From assembly GCA_026982705.1 (NCBI GenBank), contig JALSGP010000007.1:1-64000 (forward strand): 64,000 nt of DNA. Direction: 5' to 3'. The notes beneath the pieces are model-generated. The model ran no database searches, had not been told where the DNA came from, and worked only from the letters and a program-made list of their open reading frames with translations. A program made the translations under genes and the position numbers. Positions 35,461 through 44,296 of the stretch are shown here, one piece after another; within the stretch, counting starts at the first letter, position 1; each line of letters opens with the position of its first letter. The DNA is from Alphaproteobacteria bacterium (lineage in GTDB: Bacteria > Pseudomonadota > Alphaproteobacteria > Geminicoccales > Geminicoccaceae).

Positions 35461-38400
35461 GTGACACGACGCGAGGACATCTGGCCCATCGATCCGGGAC
35501 GGCGCTTCGACCTCCGTGAGCTCCGCGATCTGCCCGCGGAACGGCTGCGCACCGGCGCCGACGGCGACGCGGTGCTGGTCTTCCGCGGCGAGAGCGCCGC
35601 CTGGCACAACAGCCTCTTCGTCTATCGGGTGGACGCATCCGGCCGCTTGGTGGACCTCCGGCCGGTCTGGTCCGATGCCAGCGATTCCCGCTTCGATCCC
35701 GCCCGTCCGCGCGATCTCGACGGCCGCGGCCCGCTGCGGGAAGGCGATTCCGTCGCCCTCTCCGACGTCTACGGCCACGTCCTCGCCCCCGGCGAGCGCT
35801 TCGGCCTGCTGCTGGTGGCCGACGGTGCCCGCCGCATCGGCACCGTCCATTTCGCCGACGGGGGGAGTTGGCGGCTCGTGGACGTGCGCACCGGCACCGC
35901 GCCCGGGCCCGATACCGGAGCCGGCGACGTGCGGCTGATCCACGAGGACGACGCCGGCGTGCGGAGCTGGTCGCGGGGCCTGTGGTTCGCCACCGATCCC
36001 GACCCCGACGGCGGCCCCGGCCACGGCCTCCACCCGGACGGGGTCGAACACGTGGCGTGGGCGGTGGACGGGGACGGACGGCTGTGGCTCGCCTTCGAGG
36101 ATCTGGACACGCGGGCCTACGACCGTCCCGCCCGCAACTTCGTCGATCTGGTGCTGGAGGTCCGCACGACGCCCCTTGCCGCCCCCGCCTGCCCGCTGCC
36201 GCTGGACCGGGCGCATCTGGACGGGGGCACGGGCTCCCTCGTGACCGGCGCCGATCCCGGCGGACGCTTCGGCCACGCCCTCGCCCGCGGCGACTTCGAC
36301 GGCGACGGGGCGGTGGATCTGGCGGTGGGAGCGCCGGATGCGGCCGGCGGTCGCGGGACGGTGACGGTGCTCTCGGGCTTCGCCGGCCGTCCCCTCGACC
36401 TCGCGCCGGCCCGCACCGTGACGCTGGTGGGCGACGCCGCGGGCGACCGCCTCGGCACATCCCTCGCCGCCGCCGACGTGGACGGCGACGGCCGCGACGA
36501 GCTGCTGGTGGGCGCCATCGGCGTCGACGGCGGCGGTCCCGACAGCGGCGCCGTCTACGTGGTGGACGTGGAGACGGCCGGCGACGGATCGGTGGGGGAC
36601 GCGGCCGCCCTGCGCCTCGACGGCCTCGCCGCCGGCGACGAGCTCGGGCGTTCCCTCGACGGCGGCATGGACGTGGACGGCGACGGCTTCGAGGACTTGG
36701 TGGCCGGCGCCCGCCTCGCCGAGCCGGACGACGCCCGCTACAGCGGTGGCCTCTCCTATGTGGTCTTCGGCGCCGCCGGCGGTCCCGCGGGCGATCTCGC
36801 CGCCCTCGACGGGGATTCCGGCTTCCGCATCGAGGGCGGCGGCCGCTTCGATCAGTCCGGCCGCAGCGTGGCGCTGCTGGGCGACATCGACGGCGACGGT
36901 TTCGCCGACGTGGCGGTGGGCGCGCCCGATGCCGATCCGCTGGGGCGGACCAACGCCGGCGAGGTGCTGGTGGTCCTCGGCGGTGAGGACGGATTCCCCG
37001 CGAGCCTGGCGCCGGCGGATCTGGACGGGGTCCGCGGCTTCCGCGTCGCCGGCCCGCGGGCCGGCGCCTTCGCCGGCTTCCACGTGGCGGCGGCCGGCGA
37101 CGTGGACGGCGACGGCTTCGACGATCTGCTCGTCGGCAGCTACGGGACCCTCGACGACGCCGGCCGCGGCGGCGCCTTCCTCGTCTACGGGCGCGAGGAC
37201 TGGCCGACGGTGGTGGACCTCGCCGCGCCCGCGGCCGGCACCGTCACGCGTCTCCTCGGTCCGGGCGGGCACGTGGCCGGAGGTCTCGGGCGGGCGGTGG
37301 CGGCGGCCGGCGACGTGGACGGCGACGGCTTCGACGATCTGCTGGTGGGCGCCCGCTACAGCGATCCCGGCGGCCCCGGCGGCGAGGGCATCGCCTATCT
37401 GGTTTGGGGGCGCGACGACCGGCCCGCCGAGATCGATCTCGCCACGCTGGAGGCGGACGAGGCCGGCTGCCGGCTGCTGGGCGCCACCGCCGACGCCTAT
37501 GCCGGCTTCGCCTTCGCCGGTCCCGCCGACATCGACGGCGACGGCCTCGACGACCTGGTGGTGGGGGCACCGGCCCCCCCCGGCGGCACCGATCCCGGAA
37601 CGGTGTTCGTGGTCTACGGCTCCGCGGACGAGTCCGGCGGTTCCGGACACGACGGCGGATCCGGGAAGGGAAATGGCGGAAACGGGGGAAGCGGCGGCTT
37701 CCCCACGCCCGCCGCATTCGCCGTTCCACCCCCGCCTCGGGGCGACGGTGGAAGCGCATCCTCGCCCGAAGAAGAAGGACACGACCGCGGCGCGATCACG
37801 GGCGGGGGAGAGGCCCCCGCATCGGGCCGCGGCGGTCCGGGCGATGCCGCATCCGCCCCGGACGGGCATCCGCCACCGCCTCCGTCCACGCCCCACGACA
37901 CCGCCGGCGAGGGGGGCGGATCCGGGGGCAGCCGTGCCGCCGGCGACGATGCCGTGGCGACCGGCGGTGATCCCGCGGCCGGCGCGTGGCGCCCGGACGA
38001 CGGAACGGCGGATCCGCCCCCCGGGGCCGAGGACGTCCCGTCACCGCCGGCGGACCCGGAGGTGGACGGTGTCCCCCGCGACGGGACGGGCCGGGGCGGG
38101 AGCCCCGTCCCGGCGGACGACCTCCCGGGGCGCGGGAGCGGGGCCGGCGACGGCGCCCCGATGGTGGACGAGGGCGGTGACGACGGCCGGGGACGGGCCG
38201 CCGCCGGCGAGGTCCCGGCCCCTCCGGCGGCGATACCGGCGGATGACGATGTCCCCGCGCCCGCAGGAGGCGGCGCCGCGTCCGAGGAGCGTGCGGAGCC
38301 CGGCGGTTCCGGGCCGGAGGCGGGCCTGCCTTCCGACTTCGGGGACGGCGGCGCCGACGGGCCCGAGCCGGTGTTCGTGGGCGGCGGCCACGGTCTCGTG

Positions 38401-38478
38401 AGCCTGCTGTTCGGCGACATCGCACCGCGGGCCGGCTGGGCGGCCCACTTCGGGCTCGACGCGGACCCCCAGCCCTGA
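35461..38478 (+). CDS. Large FG-GAP repeat protein with DUF4114-like N-terminus and Gly/Pro-rich tail
   Basis: It encodes 1005 residues. Residues about 25-240 resemble DUF4114 domains (HNSLFVYRVDASG, ARNFVDLVLEV). Seven FG-GAP/integrin-alpha-like repeats follow (near 278, 339, 402, 476, 547, 618 and 689), each with a calcium-type loop such as DVDGDGFDDLLVGA. Residues about 720-960 are disordered, rich in Gly, Pro, Asp and Ser, and end with a compact LVSLLFGDIAPRAGW segment. There is no classical signal peptide; type I secretion is possible since DUF4114 and calcium-loop proteins often leave that way. A cell-surface or extracellular calcium-binding protein is likely. GTG 35461 has GGGAG 7 nt upstream. 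Confidence 0.82.
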   Translation: MTRREDIWPIDPGRRFDLRELRDLPAERLRTGADGDAVLVFRGESAAWHNSLFVYRVDASGRLVDLRPVWSDASDSRFDPARPRDLDGRGPLREGDSVALSDVYGHVLAPGERFGLLLVADGARRIGTVHFADGGSWRLVDVRTGTAPGPDTGAGDVRLIHEDDAGVRSWSRGLWFATDPDPDGGPGHGLHPDGVEHVAWAVDGDGRLWLAFEDLDTRAYDRPARNFVDLVLEVRTTPLAAPACPLPLDRAHLDGGTGSLVTGADPGGRFGHALARGDFDGDGAVDLAVGAPDAAGGRGTVTVLSGFAGRPLDLAPARTVTLVGDAAGDRLGTSLAAADVDGDGRDELLVGAIGVDGGGPDSGAVYVVDVETAGDGSVGDAAALRLDGLAAGDELGRSLDGGMDVDGDGFEDLVAGARLAEPDDARYSGGLSYVVFGAAGGPAGDLAALDGDSGFRIEGGGRFDQSGRSVALLGDIDGDGFADVAVGAPDADPLGRTNAGEVLVVLGGEDGFPASLAPADLDGVRGFRVAGPRAGAFAGFHVAAAGDVDGDGFDDLLVGSYGTLDDAGRGGAFLVYGREDWPTVVDLAAPAAGTVTRLLGPGGHVAGGLGRAVAAAGDVDGDGFDDLLVGARYSDPGGPGGEGIAYLVWGRDDRPAEIDLATLEADEAGCRLLGATADAYAGFAFAGPADIDGDGLDDLVVGAPAPPGGTDPGTVFVVYGSADESGGSGHDGGSGKGNGGNGGSGGFPTPAAFAVPPPPRGDGGSASSPEEEGHDRGAITGGGEAPASGRGGPGDAASAPDGHPPPPPSTPHDTAGEGGGSGGSRAAGDDAVATGGDPAAGAWRPDDGTADPPPGAEDVPSPPADPEVDGVPRDGTGRGGSPVPADDLPGRGSGAGDGAPMVDEGGDDGRGRAAAGEVPAPPAAIPADDDVPAPAGGGAASEERAEPGGSGPEAGLPSDFGDGGADGPEPVFVGGGHGLVSLLFGDIAPRAGWAAHFGLDADPQP
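37084..37343 (+). repeat. Perfect 47-bp direct repeat inside the FG-GAP gene
   Basis: The 47 bases at 37084-37130 are identical to those at 37297-37343, 213 bp apart in the same frame. Each copy encodes the core of an FG-GAP repeat (VAAAGDVDGDGFDDLL). The match at silent positions suggests recent duplication or gene conversion, and the pair could recombine to gain or lose a blade. Confidence 0.9.
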
Positions 38479-38493
38479 AAGGCGCGCCGTCCC

Positions 38494-38508
38494 GACGGCC
38501 CCGCCGTC
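38494..38508 (+). terminator. Stem-loop after the FG-GAP gene
   Basis: GACGGC (38494-38499) and GCCGTC (38503-38508) form a perfect 6-bp GC stem with a 3-nt loop, 15 bp after the stop codon. There is no T-tract, so the terminator call is tentative. Confidence 0.35.
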
Positions 38509-39693
38509 GAGACGGCGTCACCGTCCCACCGTCCCCGGTCCCGCGCGCGGATGGCATCCGCACGGCAACGGCAACGGCCCCGGCCTCACCGCGACCCGCA
38601 TCCCCGGCGCGTTTCCACCGCACACGGTGCCGGCGGCTTCCGCGCTCCGCCACGGACCAGCGCTCGGGCCGCCGGTCCCACGGCCCACCGGGGCCGTCGC
38701 CCCTCGGGCACGGGATCACGTCGACCCTGGCCCGAAGGCCCCCGACCGCCCGGTCCTTCCGGCCGGCCTCACCGCGCTCCGGCTCGTCGCGACGCCCCGG
38801 CACACGCCCCCGGATCCCCGCCACCCGTGCGGCGGGCCGGGCACGGACGAGCGACCGACGGCGGCTCCGCCCATGGTGCACGGCGGCCGTATCCGCCCAC
38901 CGGCTCCACCGTCCCGGCCCCCACTTCCCGCCGACCCGCGGCGCGTCTCCGGTCGAGGCTTCCGGCCGGCTACCCACGATCCGCGGCCGCGGCGCTCGGG
39001 CCGGACATCGCCAACGGCGTGGAGGTCGGGGATGCCGCGCACGCGAGCGGGGGGTCGCCCGACGGACGGATCCGCGTGCGCCCGCGGACGCCGTCCCGCC
39101 CCTCCCGGCGGATCCGACGGGCCCCGATCGCCTTCCGGAGGGCCGGACGGACGCCCTGTCCGCGCCGGGGCGCGTGCTGCCCGGGTCGGCATCGCCCGCG
39201 GGGGCTCACACCGTCGCCCGCCACCCGTCGCCGCGGCGGGATCCCGACGCGCCGTGCGAGCGAAGCCGGTGAGGAGCGATCGCGCGCGCACCCGCGCCCG
39301 CCCGCGGACACGCGAGGCCCCTCGCGGATCGGACGGCCCCTCCAGCCGGGCCCGCCCCTGCACGGGCGACGGCGATCTCCGGAGCTCGACCTCCAGCCGG
39401 CGGGGCCGGCCCGCCCGGGCACGGGCGAGGGCCTCCGGGGCCTTCGCGACGTCCCGGAAGGGACCCCGGCCCGCGTGCGCGGCCCGGAGCCGGCGAAGCG
39501 GTTCCGGACGGTCCTCGGGGCGATCGCGCCGGGGCGTCCCGACCGTGCCCCGGGGCGCGTGGGTCCGGCCGGTCGGACCGCGCCTATCCGTGACGGACCC
39601 ATCGGGGTGCCGCCCCCGGGCGGGGAAGGGTCGTCCCGCCGTCAGCCGCCGCCACCCGGCGGCGGTACCGCTCCCGGGCGGAGGAGGGCCGCC
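38509..39693. other. 1.2-kb stretch without a credible gene
   Basis: Reading frames are open on both strands only because the sequence is so GC-rich. Their translations are Arg/Pro/Gly-rich, lack any recognisable domain, and none has a convincing ribosome site. I see no tRNA, no AT-rich promoter and no long repeat. It is the longest gene-free stretch in an otherwise tightly packed window. It may be a decayed gene, a structured untranslated RNA or a spacer. Confidence 0.6.
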
Positions 39694-40716
39694 TCAGGCC
39701 ACCCGGCGCGGGGCGACGGCCGGCGGCGGCACGGGTTCAACCCGCTGCGGCCGGAACAACGGCCCGGTGGCGAAATCCACCGGATAGTCCAGCACCTCGA
39801 GGAGCTCCCGTTCGCTCGCCAGGTCCCGCACCACCACACGGATGCCGGCCCGCCGGCAGGCCTCCAGCCGCGCCATCAGATCCGGGTCGATGCCGTCCTC
39901 GGGGCCGCTCGCGAGGAAGGGGCGGGCCGGCACCATCAGCCAGGCGAAGCCGAGCCGGCGCAGCCGCTCCACCTCCAGTCCGGCGAGACCGTCGGCGGCG
40001 AGGCCGAACTCCAGCCGTTCCGGCGCCGCCAGGTCCATCACCAGATCGAGCGGCAGCGATTCCGGCGTTCCGTCCGCCCCCAGCGGGAAGACCGGCACCA
40101 AGGTACAGCCCGGCGGCGACGGATCCCCCACGAAGGCGCTCACCCGGCTGCGGGCGCCGGCGGTGGCCAGCACCAGCGGATCCAGATCCACCAGCAGGGC
40201 CGTGGCCCGGTTGGCGAAGCCGAGATCGCGGGCGAGGGTCACCGCCCGCACGAGCCGTCCCAGTTCGCGCCCGGTGGAGCGGGTCTCTCCCGCCGGCAGC
40301 CAGGCCATGCAGGCGAGTCGTTGCGGCAGCCGCACCACCGGCCACAGTCCCGCCGCCAGCGGCGGCGCACCGCCGGCACGCTCCCGCGGTCTGAGCCCCC
40401 GCGCCGACGGAGCGGCCGCGGACGGCACCCCCACCGCCGTCGGCGCCGCGGCCGGCGGCAGCACCCGGTCCAGCAGCCGGTCCACGGCCCGCACGAGATC
40501 GTCCCACAGCACCCGTGGCGACGGGATCCGCCGCGCCTCCTCCCGGTGCCGGCCGCGGTGCCAGAAGAGCGCCGCCAGGGCCAGCGCCAGCAGTCCGGCG
40601 GTGACGGTGAGCAGCCGCCACCACGGCCACCCCGCCGCCTCCGGCAGCAGCAGCGCCGCCAGCGTCACGCCCGCCACATAGCCCACCAGCACCGACAGCA
40701 GCCAGGTCGGGGACAT
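39694..40716 (-). CDS. Membrane-anchored protein with a degenerate EAL-type domain
   Basis: It encodes 340 residues. Two N-terminal membrane helices (about 4-24 and 31-52) precede a Pro/Ala linker and a C-terminal domain (about 140-330) with the outline of an EAL phosphodiesterase. LEFGLAADGLAGLEVERL stands where active enzymes have DDFGTGYSSL, and the last strands AGIRVVVRDLASERELLE and FATGPLFRP match the EAL C-terminus. The catalytic E-A-L and paired Asp residues are absent, so it is probably a c-di-GMP-independent or binding-only scaffold. ATG 40716 has GGAG 8 nt upstream; ATG 40743 is the alternative. Confidence 0.7.
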   Translation of the reverse strand: MSPTWLLSVLVGYVAGVTLAALLLPEAAGWPWWRLLTVTAGLLALALAALFWHRGRHREEARRIPSPRVLWDDLVRAVDRLLDRVLPPAAAPTAVGVPSAAAPSARGLRPRERAGGAPPLAAGLWPVVRLPQRLACMAWLPAGETRSTGRELGRLVRAVTLARDLGFANRATALLVDLDPLVLATAGARSRVSAFVGDPSPPGCTLVPVFPLGADGTPESLPLDLVMDLAAPERLEFGLAADGLAGLEVERLRRLGFAWLMVPARPFLASGPEDGIDPDLMARLEACRRAGIRVVVRDLASERELLEVLDYPVDFATGPLFRPQRVEPVPPPAVAPRRVA

Positions 40717-40822
40717 GGCGCCGCTCCGTCGCGTCTCCCGCATTTCCCTCGCACATCGAGGTTAACGGGACGTGAACGCCGAGGGATCTACCACAGGTTG
40801 AAATCGACTCCAAGCCCGGCGC

Positions 40823-40851
40823 TTGCCCCCGGGCCGCCGGCCGACTAACGC
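40823..40851 (+). promoter_or_regulatory. Candidate promoter of the UxaA-family gene
   Basis: TTGCCC (40823-40828) and TAACGC (40846-40851) are 17 bp apart, 25 bp before the ATG at 40877. The match is weak in the -10 box but follows the TTG...CTA pattern seen elsewhere in the window. Confidence 0.35.
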
Positions 40852-40876
40852 TGCTTCCGAGCCAGGGGGGAGGCCC

Positions 40877-42397
40877 ATGCGGACGATGCGGCGGGTGATC
40901 CGGCTGGCGCCGGGAGATCCCGTGGTGGTGCTGCGGGAGGCGGGGTTCCCCGGCGATCCGCTGGCCGGCGAGACGGTGCGGCTGCGGGAGGCGGTCCCGG
41001 CCGGCCACAAGGTGGCGACGGCGCCCGTGCCGCGTGGCGCGCCCGTGCGCAAATACGGCCAGATCATCGGCGTCGCCACCCGCGACATCCTCCCCGGCGA
41101 CCATGTCCACACCCACAATCTCGCCCCGGGCGACCTCGCCCGCGAGGCCGAGATCGGCCGCGAGGCCACGCCCCTGCCGCCGGCCGGCGAGATCCGCACC
41201 TTCCGCGGCTACCGCCGTCCCGACGGCCGGGTGGGCACCCGCAACTGGCTGGGCGTGATCGCGACCGTCAACTGCGCCGCCACCGTCGCCCACATGGTGC
41301 GCGAACGCTTTTCCGCGGACGAGCTCCGGGCCCACCCCACCGTCGACGGCATCGTCGCCATCGCCCATCCCGGTGGCTGCGGCACCGCCCTCGACGGCGA
41401 GGGCTTCCGCATCCTCCGGCGCACGCTGCTGGGCCTGCTGCGCCATCCCAACTTCGCCGGCGTGCTGCTGGTGGGACTCGGCTGCGAGGTGGCCCAGATC
41501 CGCTTCCTGCTGGAGGCGGCGGGGCTCGAGGAGGGACCGCGCCTGCGCACCCTGGTGATGCAGGAGTGCGGCGGCACCCGCCGCACCGTCGCCCGTGCCG
41601 TCGACATGCTGCGGGAGATGCTGCCGGAGGCCGGCCGCGCCCGCCGCGAGGAAGTGCCGGCGGCGGAACTGGTGCTGGCGCTGCAATGCGGCGGCTCCGA
41701 TGCCTGGTCCGGCGTCACCGCCAATCCCGCCCTCGGCGTCGCCGCCGATCTGCTGGTGCGTCAGGGCGGCACCGTGATCCTCTCGGAGACCCCGGAGATC
41801 TACGGCGCCGAGCACCTGCTGGCGCGACGGGCGGTCTCCCGCGAGGTGGGCGAGCGTCTGCTCGCCCGCATCCGCTGGTGGGAGGCGTACGTGGCCCGCC
41901 ACGGCGGCACCATGGACCACAACCCCACCCCGGGCAATCGCGCCGGCGGTCTCACCACCATCCTTGAGAAGTCGCTGGGGGCCGTCGCCAAGGCCGGCAC
42001 CGCCCCGCTCGTGGACGTGCTGGAATATGCCGAGCCCGTGCGCCGGCGCGGCCTCGTCTTCATGGACAGTCCCGGCTACGACCCCTGTTCCGTCACCGGC
42101 CAGATGGCGAGCGGCGCCACCGTGGTGGCCTTCACCACCGGCCGTGGCTCCTGTTTCGGCTCCAAGCCGGCGCCCACCCTCAAGATCGCCTCCAACGGCG
42201 ACACCTTCCGGCGGATGGAGGAGGACATGGACCTGAACGCCGGTCTCGTCCTGGACGGGGAGACGACCGTCGAGGAGATGGGCCGGCGGATCTTCGAGCG
42301 CATCCTCGCCCTCGCCTCCGGCGAGCCGTCCAAGTCCGAGCGTCTCGGCGTGGGCGACCACGAATTCGTCCCCTGGCAGATCGGGGCGGTGATGTGA
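40877..42397 (+). CDS. UxaA-family hydro-lyase (altronate/galactarate dehydratase-like)
   Basis: It encodes 506 residues with the two-part UxaA layout: an N-terminal SAF-type domain (about 1-95) and a large C-terminal dehydratase domain. HPGGCGTALDGEG, LGCEVAQI, MQECGGTRRT, LQCGGSDAWSGVTANP and GRGSCFGSKPAPTLKIASN are family signatures, with conserved Cys able to bind iron. Members dehydrate altronate, galactarate or sulfolactate; which substrate applies cannot be decided here. GGGGGGAGG precedes the ATG. It is followed after 13 bp by a hydroxyacid dehydrogenase, suggesting a shared sugar-acid or hydroxyacid pathway. Confidence 0.85.
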   Translation: MRTMRRVIRLAPGDPVVVLREAGFPGDPLAGETVRLREAVPAGHKVATAPVPRGAPVRKYGQIIGVATRDILPGDHVHTHNLAPGDLAREAEIGREATPLPPAGEIRTFRGYRRPDGRVGTRNWLGVIATVNCAATVAHMVRERFSADELRAHPTVDGIVAIAHPGGCGTALDGEGFRILRRTLLGLLRHPNFAGVLLVGLGCEVAQIRFLLEAAGLEEGPRLRTLVMQECGGTRRTVARAVDMLREMLPEAGRARREEVPAAELVLALQCGGSDAWSGVTANPALGVAADLLVRQGGTVILSETPEIYGAEHLLARRAVSREVGERLLARIRWWEAYVARHGGTMDHNPTPGNRAGGLTTILEKSLGAVAKAGTAPLVDVLEYAEPVRRRGLVFMDSPGYDPCSVTGQMASGATVVAFTTGRGSCFGSKPAPTLKIASNGDTFRRMEEDMDLNAGLVLDGETTVEEMGRRIFERILALASGEPSKSERLGVGDHEFVPWQIGAVM

Positions 42398-42410
42398 GGG
42401 AGGCGGCGAC

Positions 42411-43436
42411 ATGGGCGGCGGGCGGACGACGCACGGGCCGCGGGTGCTGGTGGCGGTGCCGCTGCTGGCCGAGCGACGCCACCTCCTGCGGCCCCTCGCC
42501 GAAGCCGGCTTCACCCCGGTCTTCAACGAGACCGGCCGCTTCTACGACGAGGCGGCGCTGATCCGGGCCCTGCCCGGCGCCGTGGCCACCATCGCCGGCA
42601 TCGAGCCCTACACCGCCCGGGTGCTGCGGGCGGCCCCGGAGCTCCGGGTGATCGCCCGCTTCGGTGTCGGCTACGACACCGTGGATCTGGAGGCCGCGCA
42701 TCGCCACGGCGTCGCCGTCGCCATGACCTTCGGTGCCAATCACGAGGCGGTGGCGGACCACGCCATGGCCCTGATCGCCGCCCTCCTCCAGGGTCTGTCG
42801 GCCTACGACCGGCGGGTGCGGGCCGGTGGCTGGGGGACCCTGTTCCACCCGGGTGTCCACGGCCGCACCCTCGGTCTCGTGGGCTTCGGGCGCATCGGCC
42901 GCGCCACCGCCCGGCGGGCCCTGGGCTTCGGCATGCGGGTGCTGGCCGCCGATCCGGCGGTGCCCGCGGCGGAGATGCGACGGGCGGGCGTGGAGCCGGT
43001 GGACCTCGAGACCCTCTTCGCCGAGGCGGAGGTGGTCTCGCTCCATGCCCCGCTGACTCCCGCGACGCGGCATCTCGTGAACGCCGCGCGCCTTTCCCGC
43101 ATGCGTCCCGGTGCCTATCTGGTGAACACGGCGCGGGGCGGCCTCGTCGACGAGCGTGCCCTGGTGGCGGCGCTGCGGGAGGGGCGGCTCGCCGGCGTCG
43201 CCCTCGACGTGTTCGAGGAGGAGCCGCTTCCTGGCGACTCCCCGCTGCGGTCGCTGGATGGGGTGATCCTCACCCCCCACGTGGCCGGCCTCGGCGAGGA
43301 GGCCGTCGCCCGCATGACGGAGGTCTGCATCGACAACATCCTGCGCATCCTGCGCGGCGAGGAACCGCCGGAGGGGCGTCTCCTGACCCCCGCGGTGCCC
43401 CGCCGTGCCGGAGGCGGATCGACGGAGCCGGCATGA
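42411..43436 (+). CDS. D-2-hydroxyacid dehydrogenase family protein
   Basis: It encodes 341 residues of the phosphoglycerate dehydrogenase-like family. NAD binding: LVGFGRIGRATARRAL. Catalytic residues are in NTARGGLVDE (Arg), DVFEEEP (Glu) and LTPHVAGLG (His). It reduces 2-keto acids or oxidises D-2-hydroxyacids. Coupling to the UxaA-family gene suggests it handles the keto or hydroxy acid made or used there. GGGAGG is 9 nt upstream of the ATG. The stop overlaps the start of the aminopeptidase gene. Confidence 0.9.
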   Translation: MGGGRTTHGPRVLVAVPLLAERRHLLRPLAEAGFTPVFNETGRFYDEAALIRALPGAVATIAGIEPYTARVLRAAPELRVIARFGVGYDTVDLEAAHRHGVAVAMTFGANHEAVADHAMALIAALLQGLSAYDRRVRAGGWGTLFHPGVHGRTLGLVGFGRIGRATARRALGFGMRVLAADPAVPAAEMRRAGVEPVDLETLFAEAEVVSLHAPLTPATRHLVNAARLSRMRPGAYLVNTARGGLVDERALVAALREGRLAGVALDVFEEEPLPGDSPLRSLDGVILTPHVAGLGEEAVARMTEVCIDNILRILRGEEPPEGRLLTPAVPRRAGGGSTEPA

Positions 43437-44296
43437 AGAAGACGCGCACCGTGATCGACGTGGGCGGCACCGGCAAGCCGGTGCCCATCCACGGTCCCGA
43501 CGACTTCGCCGCCATGCGGCGGGCGGGACGGCTGGCCGCCGAGACCCTCGACTTCATCACCCCCCACGTCCGCCCCGGCGTCAGCACCGGCGAGCTGGAC
43601 CGCCGCATCGACGCCTTCATCCGCGACCACGGCGCCCTCCCCGCCACCCTGGGCTATCGGGGCTTTCCCAAGAGCTGCTGCATCTCCGTCAACCACGTGG
43701 TCAACCACGGCATCCCCAGCGACGACAAGATCCTGCGCGAGGGGGACATCCTCAACATCGACGTGACGGTGATCCTCGACGGCTGGTACGGCGACACCAG
43801 CCGCATGTTCTACGTCGGCGACCCGGCGCGGGTGCCGGTCAAGGGCCGCCGGCTGGTGGAGGTCACCTTCGAGGCCCTGTGGGCGGGCATCCGCGCCGTC
43901 CGTCCCGGCGCCACCCTCGGCGACGTGGGGCACGCCATCCAGTCGCTGGCCGAGCGCCATCGCTTCTCGGTGGTGCGCGAGTTCGTGGGCCACGGCGTCG
44001 GCCGCGCCTTCCACCAGCCGCCGGAGGTGCGCCACTTCGGCCGCCCGGGCCGCGGGCTGGTGCTGGAGCCCGGCATGATCTTCACCATCGAACCCATGAT
44101 CAACGCCGGCCGGGCGGCGGTGAAGGTGCTGAAGGACGGCTGGACCACCGTCACCCGCGACCGCTCCCTCTCCGCCCAGTTCGAGCACACCGTGGGCGTG
44201 ACGGAGGACGGCGTCGAGGTCTTCACCCTCTCGCCCCGGGGCTGGCACAGGCCGCCCTATCCGGTGGACGGGACGGCCGGCGCGGAGGCTCAGTAG
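43433..44296 (+). CDS. map: Type I methionine aminopeptidase
   Basis: It encodes 287 residues, a little longer than the usual 260 owing to an N-terminal extension. It removes the initiator Met from new proteins. The metal ligands of the pita-bread fold are visible: Asp in NIDVTVILDGWYGDTSR (two), His in GHGVGRAFHQPP, Glu in TIEPMI and Glu in FEHTVGVTEDG. Substrate His is in NHGIP. It starts ATGA with the preceding gene and its last 7 bp overlap the converging acyl-CoA dehydrogenase gene. Bacteria often carry more than one map copy; whether this is the main one cannot be judged here. Confidence 0.94.
   Translation: MKKTRTVIDVGGTGKPVPIHGPDDFAAMRRAGRLAAETLDFITPHVRPGVSTGELDRRIDAFIRDHGALPATLGYRGFPKSCCISVNHVVNHGIPSDDKILREGDILNIDVTVILDGWYGDTSRMFYVGDPARVPVKGRRLVEVTFEALWAGIRAVRPGATLGDVGHAIQSLAERHRFSVVREFVGHGVGRAFHQPPEVRHFGRPGRGLVLEPGMIFTIEPMINAGRAAVKVLKDGWTTVTRDRSLSAQFEHTVGVTEDGVEVFTLSPRGWHRPPYPVDGTAGAEAQ

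Noticed and set aside
36295-37600. Short regular DNA repeats resembling a CRISPR-like or satellite array
   Set aside because: They are in frame and encode calcium-loop FG-GAP repeats; spacing is that of protein blades.
38551-40848. 765-codon plus-strand frame across the gene-free stretch
   Set aside because: Arg/Pro/Gly-rich with no domain, and it runs antisense through the real EAL-like gene.
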